Shown: positions 1-9,200, counted from the first letter of the stretch. The stretch is 64,000 nucleotides of DNA from Chrysogorgia sp. JL179-B06 (GCA_035772405.1 JAYKKM010000010.1:186001-250000); one strand, 5' to 3'. Made by a program: numbers and translations. The notes: generated from the sequence alone by a model not told the origin.

Positions 1-519
1 ACCACCAACAAACGATGGTCCTGGATTGTATCTCCAATTTAATGGCGCTTCAACAGTTGTTCCGTCGGTGTCACGACAAACAGCGCAATACGCTTTTAGA
101 AATGTGATGTCGTCTGCCATTGGAAAGAGTGTGTCGAGCTCACCAAGTCTTTTTAAGTGCTCTGTTGTTATGAGACCACAAATAATGACGTGAATGCCAG
201 CTTTGACATACTTGCGAATAACTGACAGATCAGAGTACCAATGGCCTTCATCAATGCCGATGACGTCAACGTCAGTCAGCTCGTCGCAACTTGGAAGGTT
301 GGTGATTAGTTTCGTAGGTAAACTGTCTGATCCGACAACAATGGTCTGACGATGTGTGGAGAACGTGTGGTCAGTTCGCCTAGTGTCGCCTGCATTGTTC
401 ATGTAAAGGACTTTGAGCCCTGATTTACTTAACGTGACTAACCTACGGAGAGTCTCTGTCGTTTTTCCTGCGAACATGGGACCAATCACGATTTCCAGTT
501 TACCAACTTTCTCTGTCAT
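1..519 (-). CDS. TK: Thymidine kinase, type II (vaccinia/human TK1 family), C-terminus cut by window edge
   Basis: The 173 visible codons read without a stop from ATG at 519 to the window edge. Residues 13-20 are the P-loop GPMFAGKT, residues 90-93 are DEGH (the DExx Walker B of this family), and residues 145-148 are CAVC, the first half of the structural zinc site. The family phosphorylates thymidine to dTMP and supplies nucleotides for viral DNA synthesis. Usual length is about 175-200 residues, so only the last few residues are missing. The start is fixed by an 18-bp box directly upstream that is repeated before the next gene. TK is common in large nucleocytoplasmic DNA viruses but not expected in Polintons, so its presence here is notable. 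All key residues visible are intact. Confidence 0.9.
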   Translation of the reverse strand, partial: MTEKVGKLEIVIGPMFAGKTTETLRRLVTLSKSGLKVLYMNNAGDTRRTDHTFSTHRQTIVVGSDSLPTKLITNLPSCDELTDVDVIGIDEGHWYSDLSVIRKYVKAGIHVIICGLITTEHLKRLGELDTLFPMADDITFLKAYCAVCRDTDGTTVEAPLNWRYNPGPSFVGG

Positions 520-522
520 GGT

Positions 523-540
523 TACTATACCTCCAGAGAA
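523..540 (-). promoter_or_regulatory. Element A start box, copy 1 (upstream of TK)
   Basis: On the minus strand this reads TTCTCTGGAGGTATAGTA, ending 3 bases before the TK start codon. The same 18 bases occur at 1239-1256 before the neighbouring gene. An identical 18-mer just before two co-oriented starts is best read as a promoter/initiator element; GTATAGTA may act as a TATA box. Confidence 0.65.
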
Positions 541-549
541 ATATTTTTT

Positions 550-1236
550 TTATTGTGGTAACCATTGTTCAGTCTCAACTACCCGCTGAAGCTCTAAGTT
601 TTCAAGATGAGACCTTGAGCTCTCATGTCTTGAGCGATACATTGGGCTATTGGTGGTCACACCACACGGGTGGCACTCATATATCTTGTGGTTACACGCA
701 ATACGTTGGTGGGTAGACAAGAGCATGTGCTCCATAATGTCATCCCCACTCAGTATCTCATTACACCCCACCTTACAAACGTTGACGTCGTGGTTCGCGG
801 CAAGCTCTAGCCATACTTTGAGTTTGGTTGCACTCGGTCTCCATAGAAGGCTTGCTAAGAACACTTCGAGGTAGTCACCGAGTAGTGTGGCGGTGGACTC
901 GCAAGGGTTGCTCAAGTAGTCGCTACTTGCTAGCACAAGACGCTTGAACGATAAGTAACACCACACAGGGATCATTTTGACTAGTGCGTTAACCAACCTG
1001 TTGGCTTTAACTTCGTCAAGTCCGACCCAAGACTTATGAATAAGCTTTGTGAAGAGAATCTGAATACTAAACTGTCTTGACACCTCTTCGTTTTTGCAAC
1101 CGAGGTCGCACAACGCGAAGACTGGCAAGTACTGCCACAAGACGCTAGGTCCAGAGGTGTCTTGTGGGACAGACACATGGACAAATCCACTTCTTCGCAA
1201 GTCGGTGAGCTCCGCTTCTCTTTCGGCACGAGTCAT
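550..1236 (-). CDS. 228-aa protein of unknown function with two C-terminal C2H2-like zinc fingers
   Basis: I do not recognise the N-terminal two thirds. Near the C-terminus there are two Cys2-His2 patterns: C-x3-C-x11-H-x5-H (starting CKVGC) and C-x2-C-x12-H-x5-H (starting CHPC), which suggests nucleic-acid binding. The start at 1236 is supported by the 18-bp box at 1239-1256, identical to the one before TK. The gene ends 13 bases before the TK box, so the two genes form a minus-strand pair with separate but identical start boxes, probably expressed at the same time. No frame break is visible. Confidence 0.75.
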   Translation of the reverse strand: MTRAEREAELTDLRRSGFVHVSVPQDTSGPSVLWQYLPVFALCDLGCKNEEVSRQFSIQILFTKLIHKSWVGLDEVKANRLVNALVKMIPVWCYLSFKRLVLASSDYLSNPCESTATLLGDYLEVFLASLLWRPSATKLKVWLELAANHDVNVCKVGCNEILSGDDIMEHMLLSTHQRIACNHKIYECHPCGVTTNSPMYRSRHESSRSHLENLELQRVVETEQWLPQ

Positions 1237-1238
1237 TA

Positions 1239-1256
1239 TACTATACCTCCAGAGAA
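1239..1256 (-). promoter_or_regulatory. Element A start box, copy 2
   Basis: Minus-strand TTCTCTGGAGGTATAGTA, ending 2 bases before the ATG at 1236 and identical over 18 bases to 523-540. The plus-strand genes at 2537 and 3106 have looser relatives (GAGTAGTATAAG and TGTAGTATATAG) close to their starts. Confidence 0.65.
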
Positions 1257-1360
1257 AACGCTCCCTTTTTTTTTAGTGCGTTTGGTTTGGGACTGTGAGG
1301 TTAACTGTGAGACACCTGTGAGGTCAACTGTGAGTAAGATAACACGTGATAGTGTATTAG

Positions 1361-1705
1361 ATGACTGAAGACTCACAGACGGCCGTTGACGCTAAGATCA
1401 CAGCTGATGTGAAAAGTGTTAAGGTGAAGGACCCAAAGCGCGTCGCTGCTGGTAAAAAGTTGGCTGAGATATCGAAAGCTGCGAAAGAAAAGAAAATGCG
1501 TGAAATGATAGTCAACGAAGAACAGGATAGTGAGTGGAGCTATGGCTATATTGTCGGAACACTTGGTGTAATCATTGCTGGTGCTTCGCTATGGTATACA
1601 ATTAGCAGTGAAAAAGAAACACGATTAGAGCCTGTGAGTACTGTAGTTAGCGCGTCAGAAAGTCATAGAACTCGTCGTCCAACACTCGACACATTTGACT
1701 CTTAA
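1361..1705 (+). CDS. 114-aa small membrane protein with basic N-terminal half
   Basis: ATG at 1361 follows GTGTATTAG. Residues about 20-50 are rich in Lys and Ala (DPKRVAAGKKLAEISKAAKE), a basic amphipathic stretch. Residues about 61-81 form one hydrophobic span (YIVGTLGVIIAGASLWYTI), followed by a polar tail. It is the first of a run of small plus-strand genes leading to the polymerase. By analogy with small membrane and vertex proteins of the PRD1/Polinton lineage it may be a virion membrane or DNA-associated protein; the function is unknown. Confidence 0.6.
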   Translation: MTEDSQTAVDAKITADVKSVKVKDPKRVAAGKKLAEISKAAKEKKMREMIVNEEQDSEWSYGYIVGTLGVIIAGASLWYTISSEKETRLEPVSTVVSASESHRTRRPTLDTFDS

Positions 1706-1731
1706 ACAAAACACACGACAATGTATATTAT

Positions 1732-2112
1732 ATGGCCACGATCGATCGAAAAGAACTCATGAACGAATTGTATGATGCGCTTCTTGTTACGACTGGTGCT
1801 GTCAAGGGCGTCAATCCTGGGGGGGACGGGGGGGATGTATCCCCCCCACTTTTTGACCAATGTATGATTATCCCCTTCTGACTTTCCGCAAACGATGCAG
1901 TCATCCCCCCCACTTTCAGACACGGATTTTCGCGCTTGTGTGCTGTGGTAGTGAGTATGATTTCGAAAAAGGCTTTGGGGGAACCATTGGGAACACCAGA
2001 GACAGTGAAAGGCACAGTGAAACTTGCTGCAGCTGTTGGTGCAGGAACGCTGTTAGTAAAATGGGTGCAATCAAAAAAGTGGATACCGACAGATCCATTC
2101 AAATCAACGTAA
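1732..2112 (+). pseudogene. Small membrane-protein gene, apparently split by an in-frame TGA
   Basis: One frame runs from ATG at 1732 to TAA at 2110-2112 (127 codons) with a single interruption, TGA at 1879-1881. The upstream part (49 aa) starts MATIDRKELMNELYDALL. The downstream part has its own ATG at 1957 and gives 51 aa with one hydrophobic span (about residues 22-35 of that part). The stop lies in a low-complexity patch where a unit containing C-runs and ACTTT recurs three times (from about 1840, 1869 and 1903), so a minisatellite expansion may have introduced it. It may instead be two separate small genes, since the downstream 51-aa frame is plausible alone and ends 4 bases before the next start. 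Confidence 0.45.
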
Positions 2113-2116
2113 GTTA

Positions 2117-2515
2117 ATGGTGAGTGTTGTGGCTGGAGGGATATTTAATGCAGTGGCTTTTGCAGGCGCTGGCTTTATGTTTTCAAAGTTTAATCACTCA
2201 GGTTATGAAGCTGAGATGAAAAGACACAACCATGCGTTGGAACAGCTGGCCAGTGCGAAAGAAGTGTGGTACGAAAATGAAATCGCTAAAAAAGATCAGA
2301 TTCAACGTTTGCGACAACAGCTCTCAGACGCTAATGCTGACATCAATGACACAAACCACGCGTTGGAAGAACTTAGAAGCGTAATGACCATTCACTACAG
2401 TGGTCGAGTGTTCACTGAGAGTCCGAAGATTGCGGATTACTATCAACCGAGCGCGGAAATGAAGGATGCGTTAGGTTTGGGTAGTGGAATAGTAGTGTGG
2501 GTATTGGTTCGATAA
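2117..2515 (+). CDS. 132-aa membrane-anchored coiled-coil protein, shared with element B
   Basis: The N-terminus (residues about 3-22, VAGGIFNAVAFAGAGFMFSKF) is one hydrophobic span. Residues about 30-95 are Glu/Gln/Lys/Arg-rich with heptad-like leucines, typical of a coiled coil. The start of the coil, F-S-K-[FL]-x(6)-[EK]-x-KRHN, matches the element B protein at 23235-23585 (FSKL then KRHNERM), so the two are probably homologous structural proteins, although the membrane span is N-terminal here and C-terminal there. Tight spacing with the neighbouring genes suggests co-expression. Function unknown. Confidence 0.65.
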   Translation: MVSVVAGGIFNAVAFAGAGFMFSKFNHSGYEAEMKRHNHALEQLASAKEVWYENEIAKKDQIQRLRQQLSDANADINDTNHALEELRSVMTIHYSGRVFTESPKIADYYQPSAEMKDALGLGSGIVVWVLVR

Positions 2516-2536
2516 AAAAATGTTGGAGTAGTATAA

Positions 2537-3100
2537 GTGATGGACAAACTTATGAGGCAGATGAGTTATGGTTTGACAATTGATGAGATCGTGAATGAAA
2601 CGCAAATTGAGTGTGGAGACACCTTCAGGCTTTACTACTGCTTGGATTGTGACATGACTGGCTGTGGTGGGTACGCGTGTCCAAAGTGTGGTGACATCGA
2701 ATGGGGTTACACTCAGAGTTATAGTGACATGAGACTCACACGACTAAAAAGCGTTCACAAGCGGTCTTGGTGGATGGGGAGGAGACTACGGAACGTTGTG
2801 AAGGGTGAGCACCTCGAGTTGATAAAAGAGGACTTCTTGAAAGTTGTTAATGTGTTGTACTCATGTGGGTTGATAAAGGGTAGAAACGTCAGCAGATACG
2901 GATACTACATTATTAGGTTGTGTCATAGAAGACAACTCGAGACACTCGAAAGGGTGTCAGACCTTAAAGACGGAAAGGTGAAAGAGAAGTTTGACGACAA
3001 TCTGTTTGGGGTGGTGTACCCAAAGTTGGGATGGTGTGAAAGTAACGATCGTTATTACAACGAGTGGCTTAGGAAAAAAAAATACAAGTGTAGTATATAG
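2537..3100 (+). CDS. 187-aa zinc-ribbon protein, possible late-transcription-factor (VLTF3)-like
   Basis: ATG at 2537 gives two Met codons; the second, at 2540, may be used. Residues about 34-54 contain CLDC then CPKCG, a zinc ribbon with an extra Cys between. It is followed by a basic helical region (KRSWWMGRRLRNVV) and later YYIIRLCHRR, and ends with an aromatic/basic tail (YYNEWLRKKK). The order zinc ribbon, Lys-Arg aromatic helix, then a C-terminal W/Y block is reminiscent of poxvirus VLTF3-like factors found in NCLDVs and some Polinton-like viruses. That is an inference from layout only. It ends 5 bases before the polymerase start. Confidence 0.55.
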   Translation: MMDKLMRQMSYGLTIDEIVNETQIECGDTFRLYYCLDCDMTGCGGYACPKCGDIEWGYTQSYSDMRLTRLKSVHKRSWWMGRRLRNVVKGEHLELIKEDFLKVVNVLYSCGLIKGRNVSRYGYYIIRLCHRRQLETLERVSDLKDGKVKEKFDDNLFGVVYPKLGWCESNDRYYNEWLRKKKYKCSI

Positions 3101-3105
3101 AAGCC

Positions 3106-6100
3106 ATGGGCGACGTCACAGAAAACTCACTCGCTAGAGCTGGTACAGCCGTTGTAAATCCGCTAACAGGTAGAGCAGTCAACGTTCATGGGCGAGTCTA
3201 CAATCAACTTGTTAGAGACGGTGTTTTTAGTGACACGACAAATGTGACTATTGTTAATCCACTGACAAACAGGCGAGTTAACGTTGGTAGTCGGACGCAT
3301 AACCGTCTTGTTAGAAATCAGGAAGCACAACCCACAGTTGAAGACCATAGCCCACGGCTGTTGGATCGAGCGTTGAGAGGGTTCACAAGGTCTTATGGAG
3401 TCGAGGTGGTTAACGCTAGAGACATCAACCAGGTAAACGCAACTAGAAGCGCTGTCATTAACCTTTTGAGGCGCGAGTTGGGTGAGACTAACGGAATGAA
3501 AGTGGTAGAGACAGTTAAGATCACTTTCGAGAAAGATTTAGGGTTCGATAAGACCACATATAAAACTGCCTACTTTAACAGCGGAACGTTTGTCGTCATT
3601 AATGAGCATGATATTGAGGATGTTGCCAACCGTGGATCGGAACAGATTTTGACGCGGATAGCTGGGTGGTTATCTGAGGGGTCTGGGTGGACTATCGACA
3701 AAATAGACGCACACTACGTTAATATCGCTATTTATAGACCTTTGCATGGGAGTAGTTACATTGCGTTGCCAAAGGAGCTGTGCAACAGTATGAAGGGCTT
3801 GATAAACGTAAATAATGGGGACGACAACGAGTGTTTTAGATGGTGTCACCTAGCACATAAGTTTCCTGTTGGAAAACACTCTGATAGAACGTCGAAGTAC
3901 GCCAGTCACATCAATGAGCTGAATTACGATGGAATTGACTTCCCAGTCACACTCAAAGATTACAACAAGATTGAAAAGGCTAACGATATTAGCATTAATG
4001 TCTTTGGGTATATGAAAATAGGCGGCCATTCCCTGTGTACGTTTCTAAGAAGGTGTATCCTGACCATATGGACCTATTGTTGATAACTAATGGGGGTAAT
4101 AAACACTATGTGTACATTCGCGATTTCAACAAATTCATGTACCGTCAGACAGAGCATAAGGCGAGAAAGCACTTTTGTAGGTATTGTTTGCAGTGTTTTA
4201 CCCGAGCGGACGTGCTTGAAAGTCATATTGAGGTGTGTTTGGTCATTAATGGGAAGCAAGCTATAAAAATGCCGCAAAAAGGTGCGAAAGTGAAATATAA
4301 GAATTATAGTAGACAGCTAAACGTACCATTTGTGGTGTATGCAGACTTCGAGGCTATCACACAGAAGGTGCAAACAACAACACCATCAAGTGAGTGTAGC
4401 TACACAAATGCCTACCAGAGGCACGTCGACTGTGGTTATGGGTATAAACTGGTTTGTTGCTATGACAATGAGTACAGTAAGCCAGTAAAAGTGTATCGTG
4501 GTGAAAATGCAGTTAACAAGTTCATTGGGGAGATGTTAGAAATTGTCGAATATTGTAAAGAGACATCTGAGAGTCACTTTAACAAAGAAATGATACTGAC
4601 TGATGACAATAAACAAGACTTTGACGAGGCTAAAAGTTGTCATATTTGTAGTGTTGAGTACACTGGCGCCGACGTTAGAGTGAGAGACCACTGTCACGTG
4701 TCAGGTGAGTACAGAGGGTCCGCACATTGCGACTGTAACGTGAACTTTAAATTGACTGATAAAATTCCTGTGATCTTTCATAACTTACGCGGTTACGATA
4801 GCCATTTCATTATGCAGGAGATTGGCAAGTTTGGCCAAGACATTAATGTGATACCGAACGACATGGAGAAGTACATGTCTTTCATGCTTGGAAAAAACTT
4901 GGTATTCTTGGACAGCTTTCAGTTCATGGGTAGCTCTTTGGACAACTTGGTGAAGAACCTACCAAGAGACGCTTTCAAATACACGTCAGAAGTGTTTCAT
5001 GACGAGGGGTTGGCACCAATGACAAGAAAGGGGGTCTATCCCTATGATTATATGGACTCCTTTGATAAATTCGATGAATGTGAGCTACCCTCCAAAAAGG
5101 ACTTTTACAGCGTTCTGAATGATGAGCATATTACGGAAGAAATGCATGAGCGCGCTTGCGACGTGTGGGACTACTTCGACGTTGAAAGTATGGGTGGGTA
5201 TCACGACCTGTATTTGAAAAGTGATGTGCTCTTGCTCGCTGACGTTTTTGAGAACTTTAGAAAGACATGTCATCGCGAGTATAAATTAGACCCGTGTCAC
5301 TATTTCACGTCGCCTGGATTGGCTTGGGATGCCATGTTAAAGATGACTGGAGTGGAACTCGAATTATTGTCTGACATTGACATGTTCCAGTTCGTAGAAT
5401 TAGGTATGCGTGGTGGTGTGAGCTACATATGCAACAGACATGGCGTGGCGAATAATAAGTACATGAAGGGGTACGATAAAGCGCAAGAGTCGAAGTATTT
5501 GATGTACCTTGATGCCAACAATTTGTATGGATGGGCAATGAGTCGAAGTCTACCTACGGGTGGTTTTAAATGGTTGACTAAGAAAGAAATAGAAAAGGTT
5601 AATCTACGCGACTATCACAACAATAGTAAAAAGGGCTTACTGCTTGAAGTCGACTTGGAGTATCCAGACCATTTGCATGACCTACATAACGACTACCCGC
5701 TGGCTCCTGAGAAGATGGAAATAACTGTTGACATGTTGTCGGAGTACTGCACGAAAATCAAAAATAAGTTTAATGTGAGTGTTGGTGGTGTGAAGAAGTT
5801 GGTGACTAATTTGATGGACAAAAAAAAGTATGTGTGTCACTATAGAAATCTGCAGTTGTATATGGATCTTGGATTGAAAATCAAAAAGGTTCATAGGGTC
5901 CTACAGTTTGATCAGTCCAAGTGGTTGGGCAAGTACATCGACTTTAATACAGTCAAAAGAACTGCGGCTAAGAACGCTTTCGAGAAGGACTTCTTCAAGT
6001 TGATGAACAACAGTGTGTTTGGAAAAACAATGGAAAACTTGAGGAAGCGTGTGGACGTAAGATTAGTGACCACTGCGAAGAAATTTAAAAAGCTTGTCTC

Positions 6101-6809
6101 GAAGCCAACGTTTGTGTCTTGCAAGATATTTAGCGAGAACTTAGTCGCTGTCCATAAAGTTAAAGAAACGCTGACACTAAATCGACCTGCATATGTGGGT
6201 ATGTGCATACTAGACTTAAGCAAAACGCTGATGTACAATTTTCACTATAACTACATCATGAAAAAGTACTCTAGCGACACCTGTAGATTACACTTCACTG
6301 ACACTGACAGTCTGTTGTACACAATCAAAACTGATGACGTTTATTCTGACTTTATGATGGAGTGCGAAAAGTTTGACAATAGCGACTACCCTGCAGACAG
6401 CCCATTCGCTTTTAAAGAGAACAAGAAAGTTATTGGGAAGATGAAAGACGAGTGCGCTGGAACGCCAATTATTGAGTTCGTTGGGTTGCGCAGTAAGATG
6501 TACAGTTATTTGAAAGAGGATGGAGGTGGTGGGAAAACTGCTAAAGGTATTAGAAAGAATATAATTAAAAAGGTAATCAGACACGAAGATTACAAAAGTG
6601 TGCTACTTGAGCAGAAACAATTGCGACACACAATGAAGACCATTAGAAGTGTCAAACATCAGCTCGGTAGTTATGAAATTAATAAAGTATCGCTATCCTG
6701 CTTCGATGATAAACGATACCTTTTAGAAAATGGTATTGACTCCTACGCGTATGGTCACAAAAACATTGTAGTGAGAGATACCACTGAAAATAATGAACAA
6801 ATGGACTAA
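3106..6809 (+). pseudogene. polB: Protein-primed family B DNA polymerase, broken by one frame shift near 4010
   Basis: Two overlapping frames cover one gene: 3106-4083 (N-terminal 300-odd residues) and a second frame open from about 4011 to 6809. The net shift lies near 4008-4016, in a short TA-rich run. The N-terminus has two copies of an NPLT-[GN]-R repeat (residues about 18-39 and 51-71) and the conserved GSSYI/NECF region. In the second frame, counted from 4035: C2H2 finger at 48-68; exonuclease I DFE at 104-106; HNH-like RDHCH at 217-221; exonuclease II HNLRGYDSHF at 249-258; exonuclease III region at 389-405; polymerase motif A DANNLYGWAM at 493-502; motif B ending NNSVFGK at 658-664; motif C DTDS at 756-759. 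All catalytic residues are present. Total length is typical of Polinton/adintovirus PolB, which replicates linear DNA from a protein primer. The break may be real or an assembly error. Confidence 0.9.
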
Positions 6810-6987
6810 TTCGCGAAACAATTGGCCACCTGCTAGTCAATGTTGTTAACCAATCAAAAGAGCGTCATTTTACTACCCATTTGGACACTTGTTTGGATAA
6901 AACGTCACCACTAGAATCAAAATCTATAATCTAATCAAAATCTAATCAAAATCTGTAATTTGACATAAATTTGTGAAAATGTTGAGA

Positions 6988-7355
6988 CGACACTTTCTAT
7001 TTTTTAAAATATGACTGAAATGAAACTAAATTTAGCGAAATCGTGATTTGGTATAAATTTGGTATTGTCTCGTGAGTCTCGCGCGTGTTTGACATCAATT
7101 GAGTAGAAAACGTGAGGGGTGTCTAGCAGAACGCGTCGGTCGTAGTTTGTTGAACAAAAATGCGAAAATGACGAAGCGACACATTCTATTTTTTAAAACA
7201 CGTGAAAATAACGAAGCGACACATTCTATTTTTTCTAAATCTTGGCGAAATGTGCTAAATTACGTTAAAATCGTGATTTGGTATAAATTTGGTATTGTTT
7301 CGCTAGTCTCGCGTGTGTTTGACATCAATTGAGTGGAAAACGTGAAGGGTGTTTA
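6988..7355 (+). repeat. Two direct copies of a ~139-bp repeat
   Basis: 6988-7126 and 7217-7355 share their start (CGACAC then TTCTATTTTTT), their middle (CGTGATTTGGTATAAATTTG) and their end (GACATCAATTGAGT, then AAAACGTGA and GGGTGT). The 90 bases between them hold a partial third start. The palindrome at 7376 contains a related ATTTGG-ATAAATTTGGT segment, so these are probably members of one repeat family. No coding signal. Confidence 0.75.
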
Positions 7356-7375
7356 GATTAATTAACGACCGCCAT

Positions 7376-7548
7376 AGTAGTATAGAGAGTGGGGGTACGA
7401 GCTTATTCGATGTTTTCCGCAGATGTGAATATACCAAAATAACACCAAATTTTTTCGAATCGCGATTTGGCATAAATTTGGTGATGTTTTGGTATTTATA
7501 TTTATGGCTGACATCGATTGGGCTCGCACCCCCACTCTCTATACTACT
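7376..7548. mobile_element. 173-bp palindromic foldback element (MITE-like)
   Basis: The left end AGTAGTATAGAGAGTGGGGG is mirrored as its reverse complement at the right end (to 7548) over about 28 bases with one mismatch. Pairing resumes inside: ATACCAAAATAACACCAAAT against ATTTGGTGATGTTTTGGTAT. Almost the whole element can fold into one hairpin. There is no ORF, and the target duplication is not clear. Confidence 0.7.
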
Positions 7549-7899
7549 TATGTCTTCTTGGCAAAACAATGTAAAAAATAAATACGATTAGGTTTGAATA
7601 GATATTTTAGGATTACTTTACGATATGAATACGAATGAATACCAAATATGACGCATGATCGATTACAGCATTATTGAACATATCCCTATGAAGAGCAGAG
7701 GGGATATTTTGTATCTTTCAATCTTTGTCTGCGTGTTTGTCAAGTCCATCTTACTCTCTGACTCACTTTGCGTTAGGAGTCCCACAAAACAAGAGAAACA
7801 AAATTTCCTTTATGGAAAAATTAGCCAATTATTAGCCAATTAGCCTCTTAGCCAATTATTCGTTGGGGAGACGAACAATGCGGGATGCAGTTGTGACGA
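7549..7899. other. No recognisable feature
   Basis: AT-rich sequence with no supported gene. A 62-codon open frame at 7655-7843 has no recognisable motif and is probably chance. Confidence 0.6.
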
Positions 7900-8240
7900 T
7901 TGTAAAAACCTAATCCTATTGGCTATCAAAAACAAACAAACAATGACGTTCATGGAGGTAAAATGCCACTGACAGGGGGTAGATATCCAGAAAAAAAAAA
8001 TAGATTGGCGTAGATACTCTGGCGTAGATATAATAATCAAAGGCAAATTAGGAAAGATTGGATATTTACGATAACGATATAAAAAAACACAGGATTTAAG
8101 ACGTTCCGGATAGCCTGCGTAGCGGCTCTCGAAGGGGGAGGGAGAAGAGCGAAAACGCGCGGGGAGGGGAGGGAGAGCCTGCAGGAGGTCTACTGTTTTG
8201 TCGTATCCGCCCACGGTAATCATATTTTCAATAGCTGTCA
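7900..8240 (-). repeat. Copy 1 of a dispersed repeat with a CGAGAGCCGCTACGCAGGCT core
   Basis: Read on the minus strand, this has C-rich/pyrimidine sequence, then TTCGAGAGCCGCTACGCAGGCT, CCGGAACGTCTTAAATCC, and a tail ending near CCAATAGGATTA. The core and C-rich part recur at 8690-8790, and the tail recurs at 10700-10886. The 133-codon minus frame here has no domain and comes from the repeat. Confidence 0.7.
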
Positions 8241-8639
8241 AAATTAACCAAAGTGTTTGTTTACATTTGCAATTTACGGCTAAAGAAAATATTATGAAAA
8301 TATAAATCCACGAAAAAAATCTGAAACATCAAAACGAATGTTGCCGCTTGTGCAAGAAGTCTTTATAGATCCATCTCCATTATCTTGTCAAGTAGCTTGG
8401 AGTCCGTGCGCAAGAAAACTAAGAAATCTTGTGGAGACGTACAAACCGTTATCGATAGCGATCAAACCCGATGTAAACCCCGAAATCTCATGCATTGTGC
8501 AGTGAAGAGAAAGCCCGTCTCGAAACAAACCCGTCTCGAAACACCAAGAGGTAGAATCTACTCTTCGTAAACAAATGTGTTCCGTGCCATGACGCGCAAT
8601 AATGAATAATTAGGATATCTGTCATTTACAACCAATCAC
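8241..8639. other. No recognisable feature
   Basis: Unique AT-rich sequence between repeat copies. A 61-codon open frame (8385-8570) is unremarkable. Confidence 0.6.
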
Positions 8640-8858
8640 ATTTCTCGTCCACTGAGAGAACAAACAATGGTCTTCGTGCAGGCTCTCATTCCCCTTCCCC
8701 TCCCCAGTCCCCTCGCACGCGTTTTCTCTCTTCTCCCCCCCCCCCCCCCCCCCCCCCCCCCTTCGAGAGCCGCTACGCAGGCTACGTTCCGGAGGCAGAT
8801 ACAAACATGTGAACTGTGAAGAAAGCAATACAGAAGAGAGAATTTAGTTCGGTAAGTA
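8640..8858 (+). repeat. Copy 2 of the dispersed repeat, with a C27 run and left arm of an inverted repeat
   Basis: It contains the pyrimidine-rich block, an uninterrupted run of 27 C (8735-8761), then TTCGAGAGCCGCTACGCAGGCT. The segment 8790-8858 (CCGGAGGCAGATA to TTCGGTAAG) is the reverse complement of 10640-10700, so it is one arm of an inverted repeat enclosing about 1.8 kb. Confidence 0.7.
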
Positions 8859-8872
8859 AATATGGCATATAG

Positions 8873-9019
8873 TGTAAAACGCGGACTGGACTGGACTTGT
8901 AAAACGCGGACTTGTAAAACGCGGACTGGACTTGTAAAACGCGGACTGGACTTGTAAAACGCGGACTGGACTTGTAAAACGCGGACTTGTAAAACGCGGA
9001 CTTGACTTGTAAAACGCGT
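8873..9019 (+). repeat. Minisatellite with 20-bp and 15-bp units
   Basis: About eight tandem copies of GTAAAACGCGGACTGGACTT, some shortened to GTAAAACGCGGACTT by loss of one GGACT step. Non-coding. Confidence 0.9.
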
Positions 9020-9200
9020 TAAATATTATACACAGTAATCTCATCTCAGACATACGCTAATGACATCGTGCATCTTGAGCAATTGTAAATTTGTTTGCAA
9101 TCAGTCAAACGTCAATGGCTCTTGTTGCGGTGTTAATTTTCAGCCATCTTAAGCTGTTATTAGTATATTATATTTGGCATTTCACTCGATTAAACTACAT

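Larger units (their letters stand above)
1..6809. mobile_element. Element A: partial Polinton/adintovirus-like integrated element
   Basis: The stretch holds a protein-primed family B DNA polymerase, a type II thymidine kinase, a zinc-ribbon protein and several small membrane proteins packed with little spacing, which is a viral rather than a host arrangement. The polymerase and one coiled-coil membrane protein have counterparts in element B (16546-31056). The left end, and presumably the capsid and ATPase genes, lie outside the window. I could not place the right end: it must be after 6809, but no terminal repeat can be tested without the other end. Classification as Polinton/adintovirus is from the polymerase type and gene style. 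Confidence 0.75.

Noticed and set aside
550..1236. Shadow plus-strand frames 650-874 and 1094-1368
   Set aside because: They overlap the minus-strand gene, which has a start box and zinc fingers; the plus frames have no support.
4005..4020. Programmed ribosomal frameshift as explanation of the PolB break in element A
   Set aside because: No X-XXY-YYZ slippery heptamer is visible at the break, and the element B polymerase is open at the homologous position and broken elsewhere, so independent lesions or assembly indels are more likely.
6810..7600. Right terminal repeat of element A
   Set aside because: The direct repeats and palindrome here cannot be called terminal repeats because the left end of element A is outside the window; they do not resemble the element B termini.
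7840..8241. 133-codon minus frame as a gene
   Set aside because: It coincides with a dispersed repeat whose other copies (8640-8858, 10640-10890) do not keep the frame.
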